From NCBI RefSeq assembly GCF_005405165.1, contig NZ_BJDN01000007.1, positions 39,332 to 103,331 of the forward strand: DNA of 64,000 bases. The letters run 5' to 3'. How positions within the stretch are numbered: the stretch's first letter is position 1; each line of letters starts with the position of its first letter. The position numbers and the translations under genes were made by a program. Shown in pieces: positions 26,562 to 36,032 of this stretch. The notes under the pieces are model-generated. The model saw only the letters and a program-made list of their open reading frames with translations. It had not been told where the DNA came from and ran no database searches. The stretch comes from Loigolactobacillus binensis (GTDB lineage Bacteria > Bacillota > Bacilli > Lactobacillales > Lactobacillaceae).

Positions 26562-27089
26562 TCAATCAGAATGATCGATCAATTGCGCCATGCGAATCAA
26601 CGTTTGAAAGCCAGCCTGTGCATCATAAAAGCCGCGGGCCGTTTTACCTTCAACCTGAAAACCTAATTTTTGGTACAGCTGATAAGCACGTTGATTGCGC
26701 TGCTGCACCGTTAATTCTAAGCGCCGGATCACTGAATTCGCCTGGGCCCACGCCTGTACTTCTTCAATCAATGCGGTGCCTAAACCGTAACCCCAAAATT
26801 CTTGTAAAAGCGCCACCCCAACTTCACCAATGTGCTGAATTTCGGGCGCCGCACTGGCGGCCACCCGCGCCATTCCCAGCAGCTCACCATCCAACACCGC
26901 CACCAACAGTAAATTATTAGGTGAATGGGCTAAGGCAGTCAACTGTGCCCCTTCAGCGGTAACTGAACTAGTCAAGTCCGTTTCATCAGTCAGCAAAAAT
27001 GGCGTTTCCTGGCTGAGCTGGCGCATTAGTGTCAGTAATGGTTTCGCATCCGCCGGTTTAGCGGCACGAATCGTCACTTCTTCACTCAT
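26562..27089 (-). CDS. GNAT acetyltransferase
   Basis: 175-aa Gcn5-related N-acetyltransferase. Motif A is EVGVALLQEFWGYGLGTALI with the acetyl-CoA pyrophosphate loop, motif B LELTVQQRNQRAYQLYQKLGF, the usual ending of RimI-like enzymes. Its ATG overlaps the tsaE stop by 4 nt, so it is translated with tsaE. RimI-like genes beside tsaE fit ribosomal-protein or tRNA-related work, but the target is not known. Confidence 0.88.
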   Translation of the reverse strand: MSEEVTIRAAKPADAKPLLTLMRQLSQETPFLLTDETDLTSSVTAEGAQLTALAHSPNNLLLVAVLDGELLGMARVAASAAPEIQHIGEVGVALLQEFWGYGLGTALIEEVQAWAQANSVIRRLELTVQQRNQRAYQLYQKLGFQVEGKTARGFYDAQAGFQTLIRMAQLIDHSD

Positions 27090-27553
27090 AACGCTTGTTC
27101 CAGTTGGGCAACTAAGGCCGTATAACGCGCCCCTTGTGGCTTAAAAACAAATTCCCGCTGCTCATTATCAGTGGCCGTTTTATTAATTTTGATCTGTAAA
27201 TAATTCTCGGGCCACTCGGCTTCAATAAATTGCGGCCACTCAACAACACTGACGCCGGCACCATTAAAATATTCTTCCAACCCTAGTTCATCACCGCCAC
27301 CATTTTCTAACCGGTAAACGTCCATATGGTATAGCGGTAAGCGCCCAGAAGTATACTCGCGGATCAACGTAAAAGTGGGACTTTTCACGTACTGCTGAAT
27401 ACCTAGCGCGGTAGCTAAACCTTTTGTAAACGTGGTTTTGCCAGCCCCAAGTTCTCCTTGTAACAACAGAACATCCCCCGGTTGTACTAACTGGCCCACC
27501 GCAGCACCGAGCCGCTGTGTGGCAGCATCACTGGTCACGCTATATTTAAACAT
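27086..27553 (-). CDS. tsaE: tRNA threonylcarbamoyladenosine biosynthesis ATPase TsaE
   Basis: P-loop ATPase required with TsaB, TsaC and TsaD for the t6A37 modification of ANN-decoding tRNAs. Walker A LLQGELGAGKTTFTKG, SPTFTLIREY, YHMDVYRLE and VVEWPQFIE are diagnostic. Start at ATG 27553 (MFKYSVTSD, 155 aa), 7 nt after AAGGGTG; the frame is open ten codons further up. Followed by the overlapping GNAT gene. Confidence 0.96.
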   Translation of the reverse strand: MFKYSVTSDAATQRLGAAVGQLVQPGDVLLLQGELGAGKTTFTKGLATALGIQQYVKSPTFTLIREYTSGRLPLYHMDVYRLENGGGDELGLEEYFNGAGVSVVEWPQFIEAEWPENYLQIKINKTATDNEQREFVFKPQGARYTALVAQLEQAL

Positions 27554-27689
27554 TTCATCACACCCTTGCTGGATTAACTGCAACTGGATTTGGAAAAGCG
27601 CTTAGCTAAGCGGTACAACTGCTTTTTCAAACCCAGGCTGGCCGGATCAGATAGGCATGAAACTTTTCCAATCCGGCCTAGTTTCATTA

Positions 27690-27728
27690 TAACAAAAAAG
27701 CACGACCTCACCAGGAGATCGTGCTTGC
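27690..27728 (-). terminator. pta terminator
   Basis: Minus-strand AAGCACGA...TCGTGCTT stem followed by TTTTTTG, right after the pta stop. Confidence 0.8.
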
Positions 27729-27737
27729 TTTTAAGCT

Positions 27738-28712
27738 TTAATCGATCAAAGTTTGTGCAGCCGTGATAATGGCCAATTTGTAGACATCTTCTTCACTGGC
27801 ACCACGGGATAAGTCAGAAACTGGCTTATTTAAACCTTGGAGTACAGGACCGATGGCTTCAAAACCGCCAAAGCGCTGCGCAATTTTGTAACCAATATTC
27901 CCAGATTGTAATTCAGGGAAAACGAAAACGGTGGCGTTACCGGCAACTCGTGAATCAGGTGCCTTTTGTTGCGCAACTGCCGGAACAAAAGCAGCGTCAA
28001 ACTGCAGTTCACCATCAATTTGATAAGCTGGTGCCGCGGCCTGAGCCAACTTAGTCGCCTCTTGCACTTTAGTGACCGCATCAGCCTTAGCTGAGCCTTT
28101 AGTGGAGAAGCTTAGCATTGCGACCCGCGGTTCAATATCGAACAATTCGGCCGTTTTAGCTGAAGAAACGGCGATCTGAGCCAATTCTTCCGCGCTAGGG
28201 TCAATATTGATCGCACAGTCGGAGAATAAGTAGCGTTGTTCCCCTTTTTGCATAATGAAAGCCCCACTAGTCCGGCTAACACCAGGCTTAGTTTTGATGA
28301 TCTGCAAGGCTGGGCGAACAGTGTCCCCAGTTGGATGAACGGCCCCAGAAACCATGCCATCAGCCAAGCCAGTATAAACTAGCATCGTCCCAAAATAGTT
28401 GACATCGCGGAGCATTTTTTCTGCTTGTTCGGCAGTGTTTTTACCTTTACGCCGTTCAACGAAAGCGGTTACTAAGTCTTCAAAATTTGCCGCCGTTGCT
28501 GGGTTAATGATCTCTAAATCAGTTAAATCAAAATTATGGGCGGTGGCGACTTTTTCGATCTCCGCTGGGTCCCCTAAAACAATTGCGTGTAATAAGTTAT
28601 CATGTTGCAACCGAGTTGCGGCACCTAAAACCCGGGCTTCAGCACCTTCGGGAAAAACGATCTTAATCTGTTTACCGGTAACTTTTGTAGTTAAACTTTC
28701 AAATAAATCCAC
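27738..28712 (-). CDS. pta: Phosphate acetyltransferase
   Basis: Interconverts acetyl-CoA and acetyl phosphate in the Pta-AckA pathway. 324 aa, short Pta type: IKIVFPEGAEARVLGAA, GTMLVYTGLADGMVSGAVHPT near residue 130, LFSDCAINIDPSAEELA and GNATVFVFPELQSGNIGYK. I start at GTG 28712 (MDLFESL), 7 nt after GGAGG; an ATG two codons earlier lies too close to that site and the open frame begins upstream of it. Downstream of ung. Confidence 0.96.
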   Translation of the reverse strand: MDLFESLTTKVTGKQIKIVFPEGAEARVLGAATRLQHDNLLHAIVLGDPAEIEKVATAHNFDLTDLEIINPATAANFEDLVTAFVERRKGKNTAEQAEKMLRDVNYFGTMLVYTGLADGMVSGAVHPTGDTVRPALQIIKTKPGVSRTSGAFIMQKGEQRYLFSDCAINIDPSAEELAQIAVSSAKTAELFDIEPRVAMLSFSTKGSAKADAVTKVQEATKLAQAAAPAYQIDGELQFDAAFVPAVAQQKAPDSRVAGNATVFVFPELQSGNIGYKIAQRFGGFEAIGPVLQGLNKPVSDLSRGASEEDVYKLAIITAAQTLID

Positions 28713-28783
28713 AATCATGCCTCCAATTTTCACTTGATACTTCGATAATACAACGCTTACATAAAAAAAGACAGCAAAATTTT

Positions 28784-29482
28784 TTAAGCTGTTGTTGAAT
28801 TTTCACTAACATGTGCCGGTAAACGCCAATCAATCGGGGTTTCACCAAATTTTTCCAAAGTAGCATTTGTTTTTGAAAAAGGTTTGGAACCAAAGAAGCC
28901 GTAACGTGCGGAAAAAGGACTGGGATGTGCAGCCGTCAAAACAACATTTTGATTTTCATCGATCAACGTTCGTTTGGCTTTAGCGGCATTGCCCCACAAA
29001 ATAAAAACGACTTTGCCGCGTTGCGATAACTTTTCAATGGCCTTATCCGTCAGCTGTTCCCAGCCCTTACCTTTATGGGAAAATGCCTGCCCTTGCCGCA
29101 CTGTCAAAACAGAATTCAGCAATAAAACGCCTTGGTCAGCCCACGCTTTTAAATAGCCATGTGCCACTGGCGCGATTCCCAGATCATCCTGTAATTCTTG
29201 ATAAATGTTCTGCAATGACGGTGGTAGCCGCACACCCGGCCGCACCGCAAAGCTGACGCCGATCCCCTGATTCGGATTGTGGTAAGGATCCTGGCCTAGA
29301 ATAACCACCTTGACCTTGCTGAACGGCGTCCATTCAAAGGCCGTGAAAATATGGTACATATCGGGATAAACCGTTTGCGTAGCGTATTCTTGTTTTAAAA
29401 ATTGATGTAATTGCGCATAGTAAGCTTGCTGAAATTCCGGCGCTAAAATTGCTTGCCAATCGTTATGAATAATTGTTTTCAT
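28784..29482 (-). CDS. ung: Uracil-DNA glycosylase
   Basis: Removes uracil from DNA. 232 aa, family 1 [18 protein letters not shown] (catalytic Asp), [31 protein letters not shown] and [15 protein letters not shown] (catalytic His). The ATG at 29482 follows GAGG; the open frame extends 31 codons upstream but not with a plausible protein sequence. Starts the ung-pta group. Confidence 0.97.
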   Translation of the reverse strand: MKTIIHNDWQAILAPEFQQAYYAQLHQFLKQEYATQTVYPDMYHIFTAFEWTPFSKVKVVILGQDPYHNPNQGIGVSFAVRPGVRLPPSLQNIYQELQDDLGIAPVAHGYLKAWADQGVLLLNSVLTVRQGQAFSHKGKGWEQLTDKAIEKLSQRGKVVFILWGNAAKAKRTLIDENQNVVLTAAHPSPFSARYGFFGSKPFSKTNATLEKFGETPIDWRLPAHVSENSTTA

Positions 29483-29623
29483 CGTCAACACCTCACTAAT
29501 TAGTTTAGCGATTTTTTTACTAGATTGCCACCGCAAATTAAGCCGCCAGCGCAAACGATAACGGTTTCGCCTCACCCCTAAAATATGCTAAACTAAGATG
29601 AATAGAAACGGAGGCTGATTGCT

Positions 29624-30496
29624 TTGATCTCACTTATCGCATCCGATATGGATGGCACTTTATTAAATGAAAAAATGACCGTTCCCCCAGAAAACGTGGC
29701 GGCCATCAAAAAAGCGGCCCAGCAAGGGGTAAAATTTATTGTTGCCACTGGCCGGAGCTATGGCGAAGCAAAACCGTTGATCGAACAAGTTGGTATTACT
29801 GCACCGATCATCGCCATGAATGGTGCCCAAGTTTTTGATGAACAAGGCCAGGTGATCAGTACGGTCAGTATCAACAAAAACGTGGTCCGCAAAATTTTCC
29901 ATTTACTGAAGGCTAAAGGCCTGTACTTTGAAGTGATGACCAGTTTGGGCACTGTTTCTGACAGTAAAATGCGCCGGATCCAAAACGTAGCTGCTTTATT
30001 GGTTGATATCCAAACCACCGATAGCTTTAAGATCGCCGTTTCATTGGCCTCGGCGCGTTTAGAATTAATGAATATCACCTATGTCGATTCCTACGAGCAA
30101 TTACTAACCGATCCAAATGTCACTATTTTAAAAGTGATCGCCTTTAGTGCCGCCAAACAAAAGGCGTTACAACCAGTGACGGCTGAATTAAACCAATTAG
30201 GAAACTTGGCGATCACCTCCAGTTCCGCCAGCAATATTGAGATCAATCACATTAATGCGCAAAAAGGAATGGCCTTGGAGACCTACGCTAACAGCCTCAA
30301 TATTCAAATGAGCCAAGTTATGGCGATCGGCGATAATTTAAACGATGCCTCCATGCTGCAGGTTGCGCAGGTTAGTTTTGCCATGGGTAACGCCACTGCT
30401 GAAATCAAAAAAATCGCCCGTTATGCCACCGACACCAACGTTAATCATGGTGTTGGTCAAGCAATCGAACGTGCATTGAAGGATAAATTAGCGTAA
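29624..30496 (+). CDS. Cof-type HAD phosphatase
   Basis: 290-aa haloacid-dehalogenase-family sugar or nucleotide phosphatase with a type IIB cap. Motif I ASDMDGTLLNE (nucleophile Asp), motif II VATGRSYGEA, motif IV IGDNLNDASML. TTG start 9 nt after GGAGG. Substrate not deducible. The next gene follows after 68 nt. Confidence 0.92.
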   Translation: MISLIASDMDGTLLNEKMTVPPENVAAIKKAAQQGVKFIVATGRSYGEAKPLIEQVGITAPIIAMNGAQVFDEQGQVISTVSINKNVVRKIFHLLKAKGLYFEVMTSLGTVSDSKMRRIQNVAALLVDIQTTDSFKIAVSLASARLELMNITYVDSYEQLLTDPNVTILKVIAFSAAKQKALQPVTAELNQLGNLAITSSSASNIEINHINAQKGMALETYANSLNIQMSQVMAIGDNLNDASMLQVAQVSFAMGNATAEIKKIARYATDTNVNHGVGQAIERALKDKLA

Positions 30497-30564
30497 CCTT
30501 GCGTATCAATAGCTTAGAAACTCAGACTAGGGGTACCCGACGCTAAAAAAAGAGGTGAGGCTGC

Positions 30565-31086
30565 TTGTTGCGTTTGTACATCAAACAACAATTGATGACG
30601 ACTAAAGGCGTTCCGATCATTGTTCGTGATGCAAAAAATAATCCTTTGTATTTAATTACCGGCCGCTGGGGTTTGCGCCAAGACGCCTTTACTTTGTATA
30701 CCATCGACGGCCGCTATGTGGCGGAGATCAAGCAAACCACGTTAGGCCTATTCCCCCGCTTCGATCTCTATTTAGGGCAAGAAAAAGTCGGCGCCGTCAA
30801 AAAAATGTACGGTGTCTGGCACCAATTTCAATTTGTCAGTGAATTAAATTGGATCATTATGGGCGATCTGATGAACCACCATTACAAAATCTACCACCGC
30901 ACAGAAACCTTGCTGGTGCTCGATAAGGCGATCTTGGCCGACGGCGATTATTACGAGTTGGCCATCACCCACCCTGAGGATGCGCCGATCTGTTTACTGA
31001 TCAGTTTGATTTTAGATCACTGGTCCGTTCGGCGCGATAAAACACCGGCCAAGCGCGGCGTGGCTAACCCAATTTATGATGTATAA
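30565..31086 (+). CDS. LURP-one-related (YxjI-like) protein
   Basis: 173-aa protein of the LURP-one/YxjI beta-barrel family (Tubby-like fold). MLRLYIKQQLMTTKGVPIIV at the start and repeated beta strands with ITGRWGLRQDAFTLYTIDG. TTG start at 30565 or 30568 preceded by GAGG. Family function poorly defined; possibly membrane-phospholipid binding. May be co-transcribed with the HAD gene. Confidence 0.75.
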   Translation: MLRLYIKQQLMTTKGVPIIVRDAKNNPLYLITGRWGLRQDAFTLYTIDGRYVAEIKQTTLGLFPRFDLYLGQEKVGAVKKMYGVWHQFQFVSELNWIIMGDLMNHHYKIYHRTETLLVLDKAILADGDYYELAITHPEDAPICLLISLILDHWSVRRDKTPAKRGVANPIYDV

Positions 31087-31396
31087 AATCAGATTGACTA
31101 GCCCTGGCGCCGTTGATCGGTCATTTAAAGGACTGGCGGTTAGCTCATTTTGTTAGTGCCCTTTAAGTGGCCATTATTGTGTGTTCACAAATTTAAGCTT
31201 AGCAAATAAATCGCGCCAGTAAAAGTAGCTCTTTCACTACTTTTACTGGCGCGATTTTAGCTAGAAAACTAGGCTTATGTTGCACGGCAATTTCTGTTTT
31301 GGTCCAATTTCAGTCGCTCCACTTGGCTACTAACGCTCAAAATGCTGCTGGCCGGTTTATGGTTATTTCAAGCGCTGAAGCCGGTGCGACTTGCTG
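31087..31396. other. Convergent intergenic region with two long hairpins
   Basis: 310 bp without a gene. At 31117-31170 GGTCATTTAAAGG can pair with CCTTTAAGTGGCC (two G-U pairs), and at 31208-31257 lies the third GCGCCAG hairpin. The right part, to 31396, shows nothing I recognise. Confidence 0.5.
31208..31257. repeat. GCGCCAG hairpin repeat, copy C
   Basis: The most perfect copy: AAATCGCGCCAGTAAAAGTAG pairs in full (21 bp) with its partner ending GGCGCGATTT, 8-nt loop. A T-run follows on the plus strand. Confidence 0.75.
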
Positions 31397-31960
31397 CTAA
31401 ACTGTTAACTGCATATGTTCATAATCATGGCCGGCTAACTTGACCCGCCCAACAACTTGGTAGCCCATTTTGCTGTATAGCTTTTTAGCGTTGGGATTAG
31501 CTAGATCCACATTTAAACCGACCTTGGGTAGACCCTGCTGTCGCGCTACTGCTGGCACGGCGGCCAACAATTCACTACCAACGCCTTGGTGCTGATAAGC
31601 GCTGGCAACGGCTAAGGTATCTAGATACCATTCATTAGGGTAGGCTTCCTTGTCAGCAAATACTTTATCGTCGGCCGCCACCCCTAACTGCGGCAAAAAC
31701 GGCTGCAGGGCATCATCAATGTGAGCTTCCGCCGTTTCCGGATAGCCAAACGCTACCCCGACTACTTTGCCGGCACGAACATTGACTAAGCCATGGCGGT
31801 AACTGTAACGATAATCTTCGGTTTGAAAAGCCTGCGCCAAAACCTTAAAGAAAGTTGCCTGATCGACATGATCTAAAAATGGCAATTCCATTTCTTCCAA
31901 AACAATGTTAATAATAGGTACCACTGCGGTGGCATCTGCTTTCTCCGCTGGTCGAATCAT
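31397..31960 (-). CDS. GNAT acetyltransferase
   Basis: 187-aa N-acetyltransferase. MIRPAEKADATAV at the start; motif A WYLDTLAVASAYQHQGVGSELLA with the QxxGxG/A loop; motif B VGLNVDLANPNAKKLYSKMGY. Not closely similar to the GNAT at 26.6 kb. Monocistronic. Substrate unknown. Confidence 0.88.
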   Translation of the reverse strand: MIRPAEKADATAVVPIINIVLEEMELPFLDHVDQATFFKVLAQAFQTEDYRYSYRHGLVNVRAGKVVGVAFGYPETAEAHIDDALQPFLPQLGVAADDKVFADKEAYPNEWYLDTLAVASAYQHQGVGSELLAAVPAVARQQGLPKVGLNVDLANPNAKKLYSKMGYQVVGRVKLAGHDYEHMQLTV

Positions 31961-32173
31961 AAAATAACTTCCCTTCTAGACTGATTTAGGCCGGGTTTAA
32001 AAAAGCAGTCAGCTGCTTCAAACATGGGCGGCCTAGCTTTATTGTTAAGTGTTAAGCTAGCTCAACCTGCTACCAGTTAACACACTCTTTATAAAGTCTA
32101 CGTTAACTCAATTATAGTGTCAAAAGGTAAGCCAATTTTTTAGTCCGCAGCCATGGTCAAAGTTATTTTTTTA

Positions 32174-32215
32174 TGTTATATTTAATAACATGAATCCGTG
32201 TTATTAAATATAACA
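32174..32215. promoter_or_regulatory. Twin GlnR boxes upstream of the glutamine transporter
   Basis: Two perfect matches to the GlnR/TnrA consensus TGTNA-N7-TNACA: TGTTATATTTAATAACA (32174-32190) and TGTTATTAAATATAACA (32199-32215). They are exact reverse complements, 25 bp centre to centre, and end 20 bp before the start codon. Nitrogen-dependent repression by GlnR is expected. Confidence 0.85.
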
Positions 32216-32235
32216 TCATTTTTGGGAGGTCAATT

Positions 32236-33684
32236 ATGCGGAAAAAAATATTTTGGTTTGCGCTGTTATGCACCACGCTTTTCAGCGCGTTACTAGTAAA
32301 TGCAACGACCAGCCATGCAGCAGAAAAGACATATACTATCGGTACCGATATTACATACGCCCCATTCGATTTTCAAGGCAGCAATGGCCAATATACCGGG
32401 ATCGACATTGATTTGATCAAGGCGATCGCTAAGGAAGAACATATGAAGATTCAGCTGAAACCAGTTGGTTTTAATGCAGCTGTGCAGGCCGTTGAAGCTA
32501 ATCAAATGGACGGCGTCATCGCTGGTATGACGATCACCAATGCCCGTAAGCAGCAATTTGACTTCTCCGATCCTTATTACTACGCTGGTGAAGTCATGGC
32601 CGTCGCTAAGAACAGTAAAGTTAAATCATTAAGTGACCTACGCGGCAAAAAAGTAGCTTTAAAGGTTGGGACGCAAGGTGCGGCCTACGCTAAATCGCTA
32701 CAAAAAAAATACGGCTTTAAGATCACTGAATTCGATCAATCCAATGATATGTATAATGATGTGATAACCGGCAACTCCGCCGCCGCTTTTGAAGACTATC
32801 CAGTTATGGCCTATGGTATTCAAAATGGCATCAAGTTGAAGATCGTCACCAAACCTGCGCAAGGTGGTAACTACGGTTTTGCCGTCAAAAAAGGTGAAAA
32901 TCCTGAGCTTCTGGCTAAATTCAACAAAGGCTTAAAAGCCCTTAAGAAAAATGGCCAATACAACAAGATCATCGCTAAATATTTAGGTAAAAGCAGTGTG
33001 GCTAAAGCAACCGCAACCGCCCAAAAACAAGATAACAGTTTGTGGGGCCTAGTTAAACAAAATAAAAGTGCCTTAGGTAACGGCCTACTCCAAACACTGT
33101 ACTTAACCATTATTTCTATTGTCTTAGCCACTATTTTCGGTGTGATCATCGGTTTAATGCAAGTCGTGCCCGCCAAATGGGCTAACTGGACTTCCAGCAC
33201 CTTGATCTACATTTTCCGGGGAATGCCGCTACTGGTTTTGGCGTTGTTCATTTACATTGGTGTACCTAACTTGACCGGTAATAAGATCTCCGCCTTTGTC
33301 GCCGGGATCATCACCTTGACCCTAAATGAAGGTGCCTACACCGCCGCCTTTGTCAGTGGCGGGATCACTGCTGTCGATGGCGGTCAAATGGAAGCCGCCC
33401 GTAGTCTAGGCTTGCCCTATGGTAAAGCTATGCGCCGCGTGATTTTACCACAGGGGATCAAAATTATGATTCCGTCCTTTATCAATCAATTTATTATTAC
33501 CTTAAAGGATACCTCGATCCTCTCCGTTATCGGTATTTTAGAATTGACCCAAACTGGGAAAATCATCATTGCTCGTAACTTACAAGGGTTCAAAGTTTGG
33601 ACGATCGTTGCGATCATGTACATTGTGATCATTACCTTACTGACCTGGCTATCCAAAGCTGTTGAAAGGAGAATCAACAAATGA
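32236..33684 (+). CDS. Glutamine ABC transporter, fused substrate-binding and permease protein
   Basis: 482 aa. N-terminal signal or anchor helix (residues 5-25), one type-3 substrate-binding domain (about 32-250: [47 protein letters not shown]), then a polar amino-acid permease domain (about 275-480, [18 protein letters not shown] loop [20 protein letters not shown]). This is the GlnP-type fusion of lactic acid bacteria, here with one binding domain. GGGAGG precedes the ATG. Imports glutamine or glutamate with the ATPase of the next gene; GlnR control is seen upstream. Confidence 0.94.
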   Translation: MRKKIFWFALLCTTLFSALLVNATTSHAAEKTYTIGTDITYAPFDFQGSNGQYTGIDIDLIKAIAKEEHMKIQLKPVGFNAAVQAVEANQMDGVIAGMTITNARKQQFDFSDPYYYAGEVMAVAKNSKVKSLSDLRGKKVALKVGTQGAAYAKSLQKKYGFKITEFDQSNDMYNDVITGNSAAAFEDYPVMAYGIQNGIKLKIVTKPAQGGNYGFAVKKGENPELLAKFNKGLKALKKNGQYNKIIAKYLGKSSVAKATATAQKQDNSLWGLVKQNKSALGNGLLQTLYLTIISIVLATIFGVIIGLMQVVPAKWANWTSSTLIYIFRGMPLLVLALFIYIGVPNLTGNKISAFVAGIITLTLNEGAYTAAFVSGGITAVDGGQMEAARSLGLPYGKAMRRVILPQGIKIMIPSFINQFIITLKDTSILSVIGILELTQTGKIIIARNLQGFKVWTIVAIMYIVIITLLTWLSKAVERRINK

Positions 33685-34430
33685 ACGCTGTTGATAACAA
33701 TCGTGTCGTCGTCACTGATCTGGTCAAAAACTATGGTAGTAATGAAGTCCTTAAAGGATTGAATTTAACCGTTAAAAATAATGAAGTGGTTTGTATGATC
33801 GGCCCTTCAGGCTCAGGCAAAAGTACCTTTTTACGTTGCCTAAACAAGCTAGAGGATCCCACCAAAGGTAAAGTCGTCGTCGATGGCTTCGATATTTCTG
33901 ATAAGAAAACGAACATGAACAAAGTGCGTGAAAGTATCGGGATGGTTTTTCAGCACTTCAATCTTTTCCCTAACTTAACGGTTTTGGAAAACGTCATGTT
34001 GGCCCCCGTTGAGCTCAAAAAAGCGACTAAATCAGTCGCGGAGAAAGAAGCACGGCAGCTACTAGCCGAAGTAGGGTTAGCTGAAAAGGCCGATGCTAGC
34101 CCGGCTTCACTATCTGGGGGGCAGGAACAGCGGGTCGCCATCGCCCGCGCCTTGGCCATGCATCCCGATATTATGCTATTCGATGAACCGACCTCGGCTC
34201 TGGATCCCGAAATGGTTGGTGACGTCTTAGATGTTATGAAAAAGTTGGCTAAACAAGGGATGACCATGATCGTCGTCACCCACGAAATGGGCTTCGCCAA
34301 AGAAGTCGCGGATCGGGTAGTCTTTATGGCAGACGGTCACATCATGGAGGAAGGCGATCCGCAACAGATCTTTGATCACCCTCAGAATCCACGGACCCAA
34401 GACTTCTTACGCAAGGTTTTAAACGCTTAA
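33681..34430 (+). CDS. glnQ: Glutamine ABC transporter ATP-binding protein
   Basis: 249-aa ATPase of the polar amino-acid family: Walker [19 protein letters not shown]-loop [11 protein letters not shown], signature [16 protein letters not shown], Walker [19 protein letters not shown] overlap with the fused binding-permease gene, so the two are stoichiometrically translated. Confidence 0.96.
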   Translation: MNAVDNNRVVVTDLVKNYGSNEVLKGLNLTVKNNEVVCMIGPSGSGKSTFLRCLNKLEDPTKGKVVVDGFDISDKKTNMNKVRESIGMVFQHFNLFPNLTVLENVMLAPVELKKATKSVAEKEARQLLAEVGLAEKADASPASLSGGQEQRVAIARALAMHPDIMLFDEPTSALDPEMVGDVLDVMKKLAKQGMTMIVVTHEMGFAKEVADRVVFMADGHIMEEGDPQQIFDHPQNPRTQDFLRKVLNA

Positions 34431-34435
34431 CCGAC

Positions 34436-34487
34436 CAAAATAGCCTGTCTATTGAAAATCATTTCATTAGGCAGGCTATTTTTTTAT
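34436..34487 (+). terminator. glnQ terminator
   Basis: AAAATAGCCTG pairs with CAGGCTATTTT, then a T-run. Confidence 0.85.
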
Positions 34488-34541
34488 CGCTATTTTCAAT
34501 TAAAACTAGTTGTGCCTGGCTGCTTAATTAACCGGCAACCG

Positions 34542-34910
34542 TCACTTGATCACTAGTTTTTGGATCGCGGCATTGATCGCCGCACGGTCCTGCCCGGCCG
34601 CCAACAACGTTGCTGCCGTATAAGCCCCTTCGGTAAAGGCTGCGTCATAAATATAAATATTTTTTTCACCAAAAGCCGCCGCTAACTCAATGTTGCGCCG
34701 CGCACTACCAAAATCATAGAAAACTAATAATTCCCCGGCGGTATTTTTTTTAAAAGCGTGTTCAATTTGATCCATACTGGTACCGAGCGCACCAACGCTA
34801 TTCCCGCCAGCCGCGGTGATCGCAACACTTGGCGCAATATTTTGTAATAACTTCGCTAACCCAGTTGCCATTTCCGGTACGTGGGCCACAACCACTACAC
34901 CTAAACTCAT
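34542..34910 (-). CDS. DhaM-like PTS EIIA phosphocarrier, orphan
   Basis: 122 aa, fructose/mannose-type EIIA fold as in the dihydroxyacetone kinase phosphotransfer subunit DhaM. The phosphorylatable His is His10 in VVVAHVPEMATGL; TAAGGNSVGALGTSMDQIE and LVFYDFGSARRNIE match DhaM loops. In DhaM systems it passes phosphate from HPr to ADP on DhaL. No dhaK or dhaL lies in this window, so its partner must be elsewhere or its role is different. Confidence 0.85.
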   Translation of the reverse strand: MSLGVVVVAHVPEMATGLAKLLQNIAPSVAITAAGGNSVGALGTSMDQIEHAFKKNTAGELLVFYDFGSARRNIELAAAFGEKNIYIYDAAFTEGAYTAATLLAAGQDRAAINAAIQKLVIK

Positions 34911-35060
34911 TGACCTAATTCCTTTCCAACACCTGAATTTGATCCTTGCTCAGAATCGCTGCTCCCCTCTATTCTAGCAAAATTTGACCAGCGTTTCTCA
35001 ATTATTTCGGTGGTTGCAAAAAAGACGGTCACAAAAATAAAACTTGCGCCGCCTTGTTGC

Positions 35061-36020
35061 CTATTTAACTAAGGTCGCCCGGTATGCTTCAGCTTTTTGC
35101 CGGTAATTAGGGAGTTCGGCCTCACTAGTACGAACAAAATGACCTGGCACCACTTCAACTAATTGACGCACTTGCTCATCACCTTCATGGGCGGCGGCGT
35201 CATAAAAAATCGGTTGCCGATTGCGTTCGTACTGCGGATCGGGTACCGGCACCGCCGATAACAAACTTTCCGTGTACGGATGCAGCGGATTAGCGTAAAT
35301 TTCATCCGCAGTGGCGATCTCCATCAACCGACCATAATGGATCACACCGATCCGATCAGAAATATACTTCACCATCGACAGATCATGGGCAATAAATAAA
35401 TAAGTCAGATTATGCTCGGCCTGCAGATCCTGCAATAAGTTGACCACTTGGGCTTGGATCGAAACGTCTAAGGCCGAGATCGGTTCGTCCGCGATAATAA
35501 AGCGCGGCTGTACCGCCAGCGCACGGGCAATGCCGATCCGCTGGCGTTGCCCACCAGAAAATTCATACGGGTAGCGGGTTGAATGATCCGCGTTTAAACC
35601 GACTACTTCTAGCAAATGAGCCACCTGCGCATCCCGGTCTTGATCATTTTTGGCCAGATGATGAATGTCGATTCCTTCAGCAATAATGTCCTTAACTTTC
35701 ATCCGCGGATTTAACGATGCATACGGATCCTGAAAGATCATCTGCATCTCCCGGCGGAACTCCAACTGTTCTTTAGCCGACTTTAACTGCCGAATGTTTC
35801 GCCCGTTGAACAAGATCTCGCCTGCAGTAGGATTATATAAATGGATCACACTGCGGCCAACCGTGGTTTTACCGGAGCCAGATTCGCCGACTAAGCCAAA
35901 GGTCTCGCCTTCATAAATATCAAACGAAACGTCATCCACCGCTTTAACCTCATCAGGCTTACCCACATTAAAATACTGCTTTAAGTTTTTGATTTGTAAT
36001 ATCTTCTTACGTTCAACCAA
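35061..36020 (-). CDS. oppF: Oligopeptide ABC transporter ATPase OppF
   Basis: 319 aa. Walker [17 protein letters not shown], signature [16 protein letters not shown], Walker [15 protein letters not shown], and the C-terminal oligopeptide extension ([16 protein letters not shown]). Last gene of oppABCDF; 12-nt gap from oppD. Forms the nucleotide-binding heterodimer with OppD. Confidence 0.96.
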   Translation of the reverse strand: MVERKKILQIKNLKQYFNVGKPDEVKAVDDVSFDIYEGETFGLVGESGSGKTTVGRSVIHLYNPTAGEILFNGRNIRQLKSAKEQLEFRREMQMIFQDPYASLNPRMKVKDIIAEGIDIHHLAKNDQDRDAQVAHLLEVVGLNADHSTRYPYEFSGGQRQRIGIARALAVQPRFIIADEPISALDVSIQAQVVNLLQDLQAEHNLTYLFIAHDLSMVKYISDRIGVIHYGRLMEIATADEIYANPLHPYTESLLSAVPVPDPQYERNRQPIFYDAAAHEGDEQVRQLVEVVPGHFVRTSEAELPNYRQKAEAYRATLVK

Positions 36021-36032
36021 GTTAATGCCCCC

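Noticed and set aside
26510..26920. 136-codon plus-strand frame opposite the GNAT gene
   Set aside because: Antisense to a clear acetyltransferase with tsaE overlap; Pro/His-rich shadow.
34985..35060. Terminator after oppF
   Set aside because: T-rich stretches follow the stop, but I could not form a stable stem next to them.
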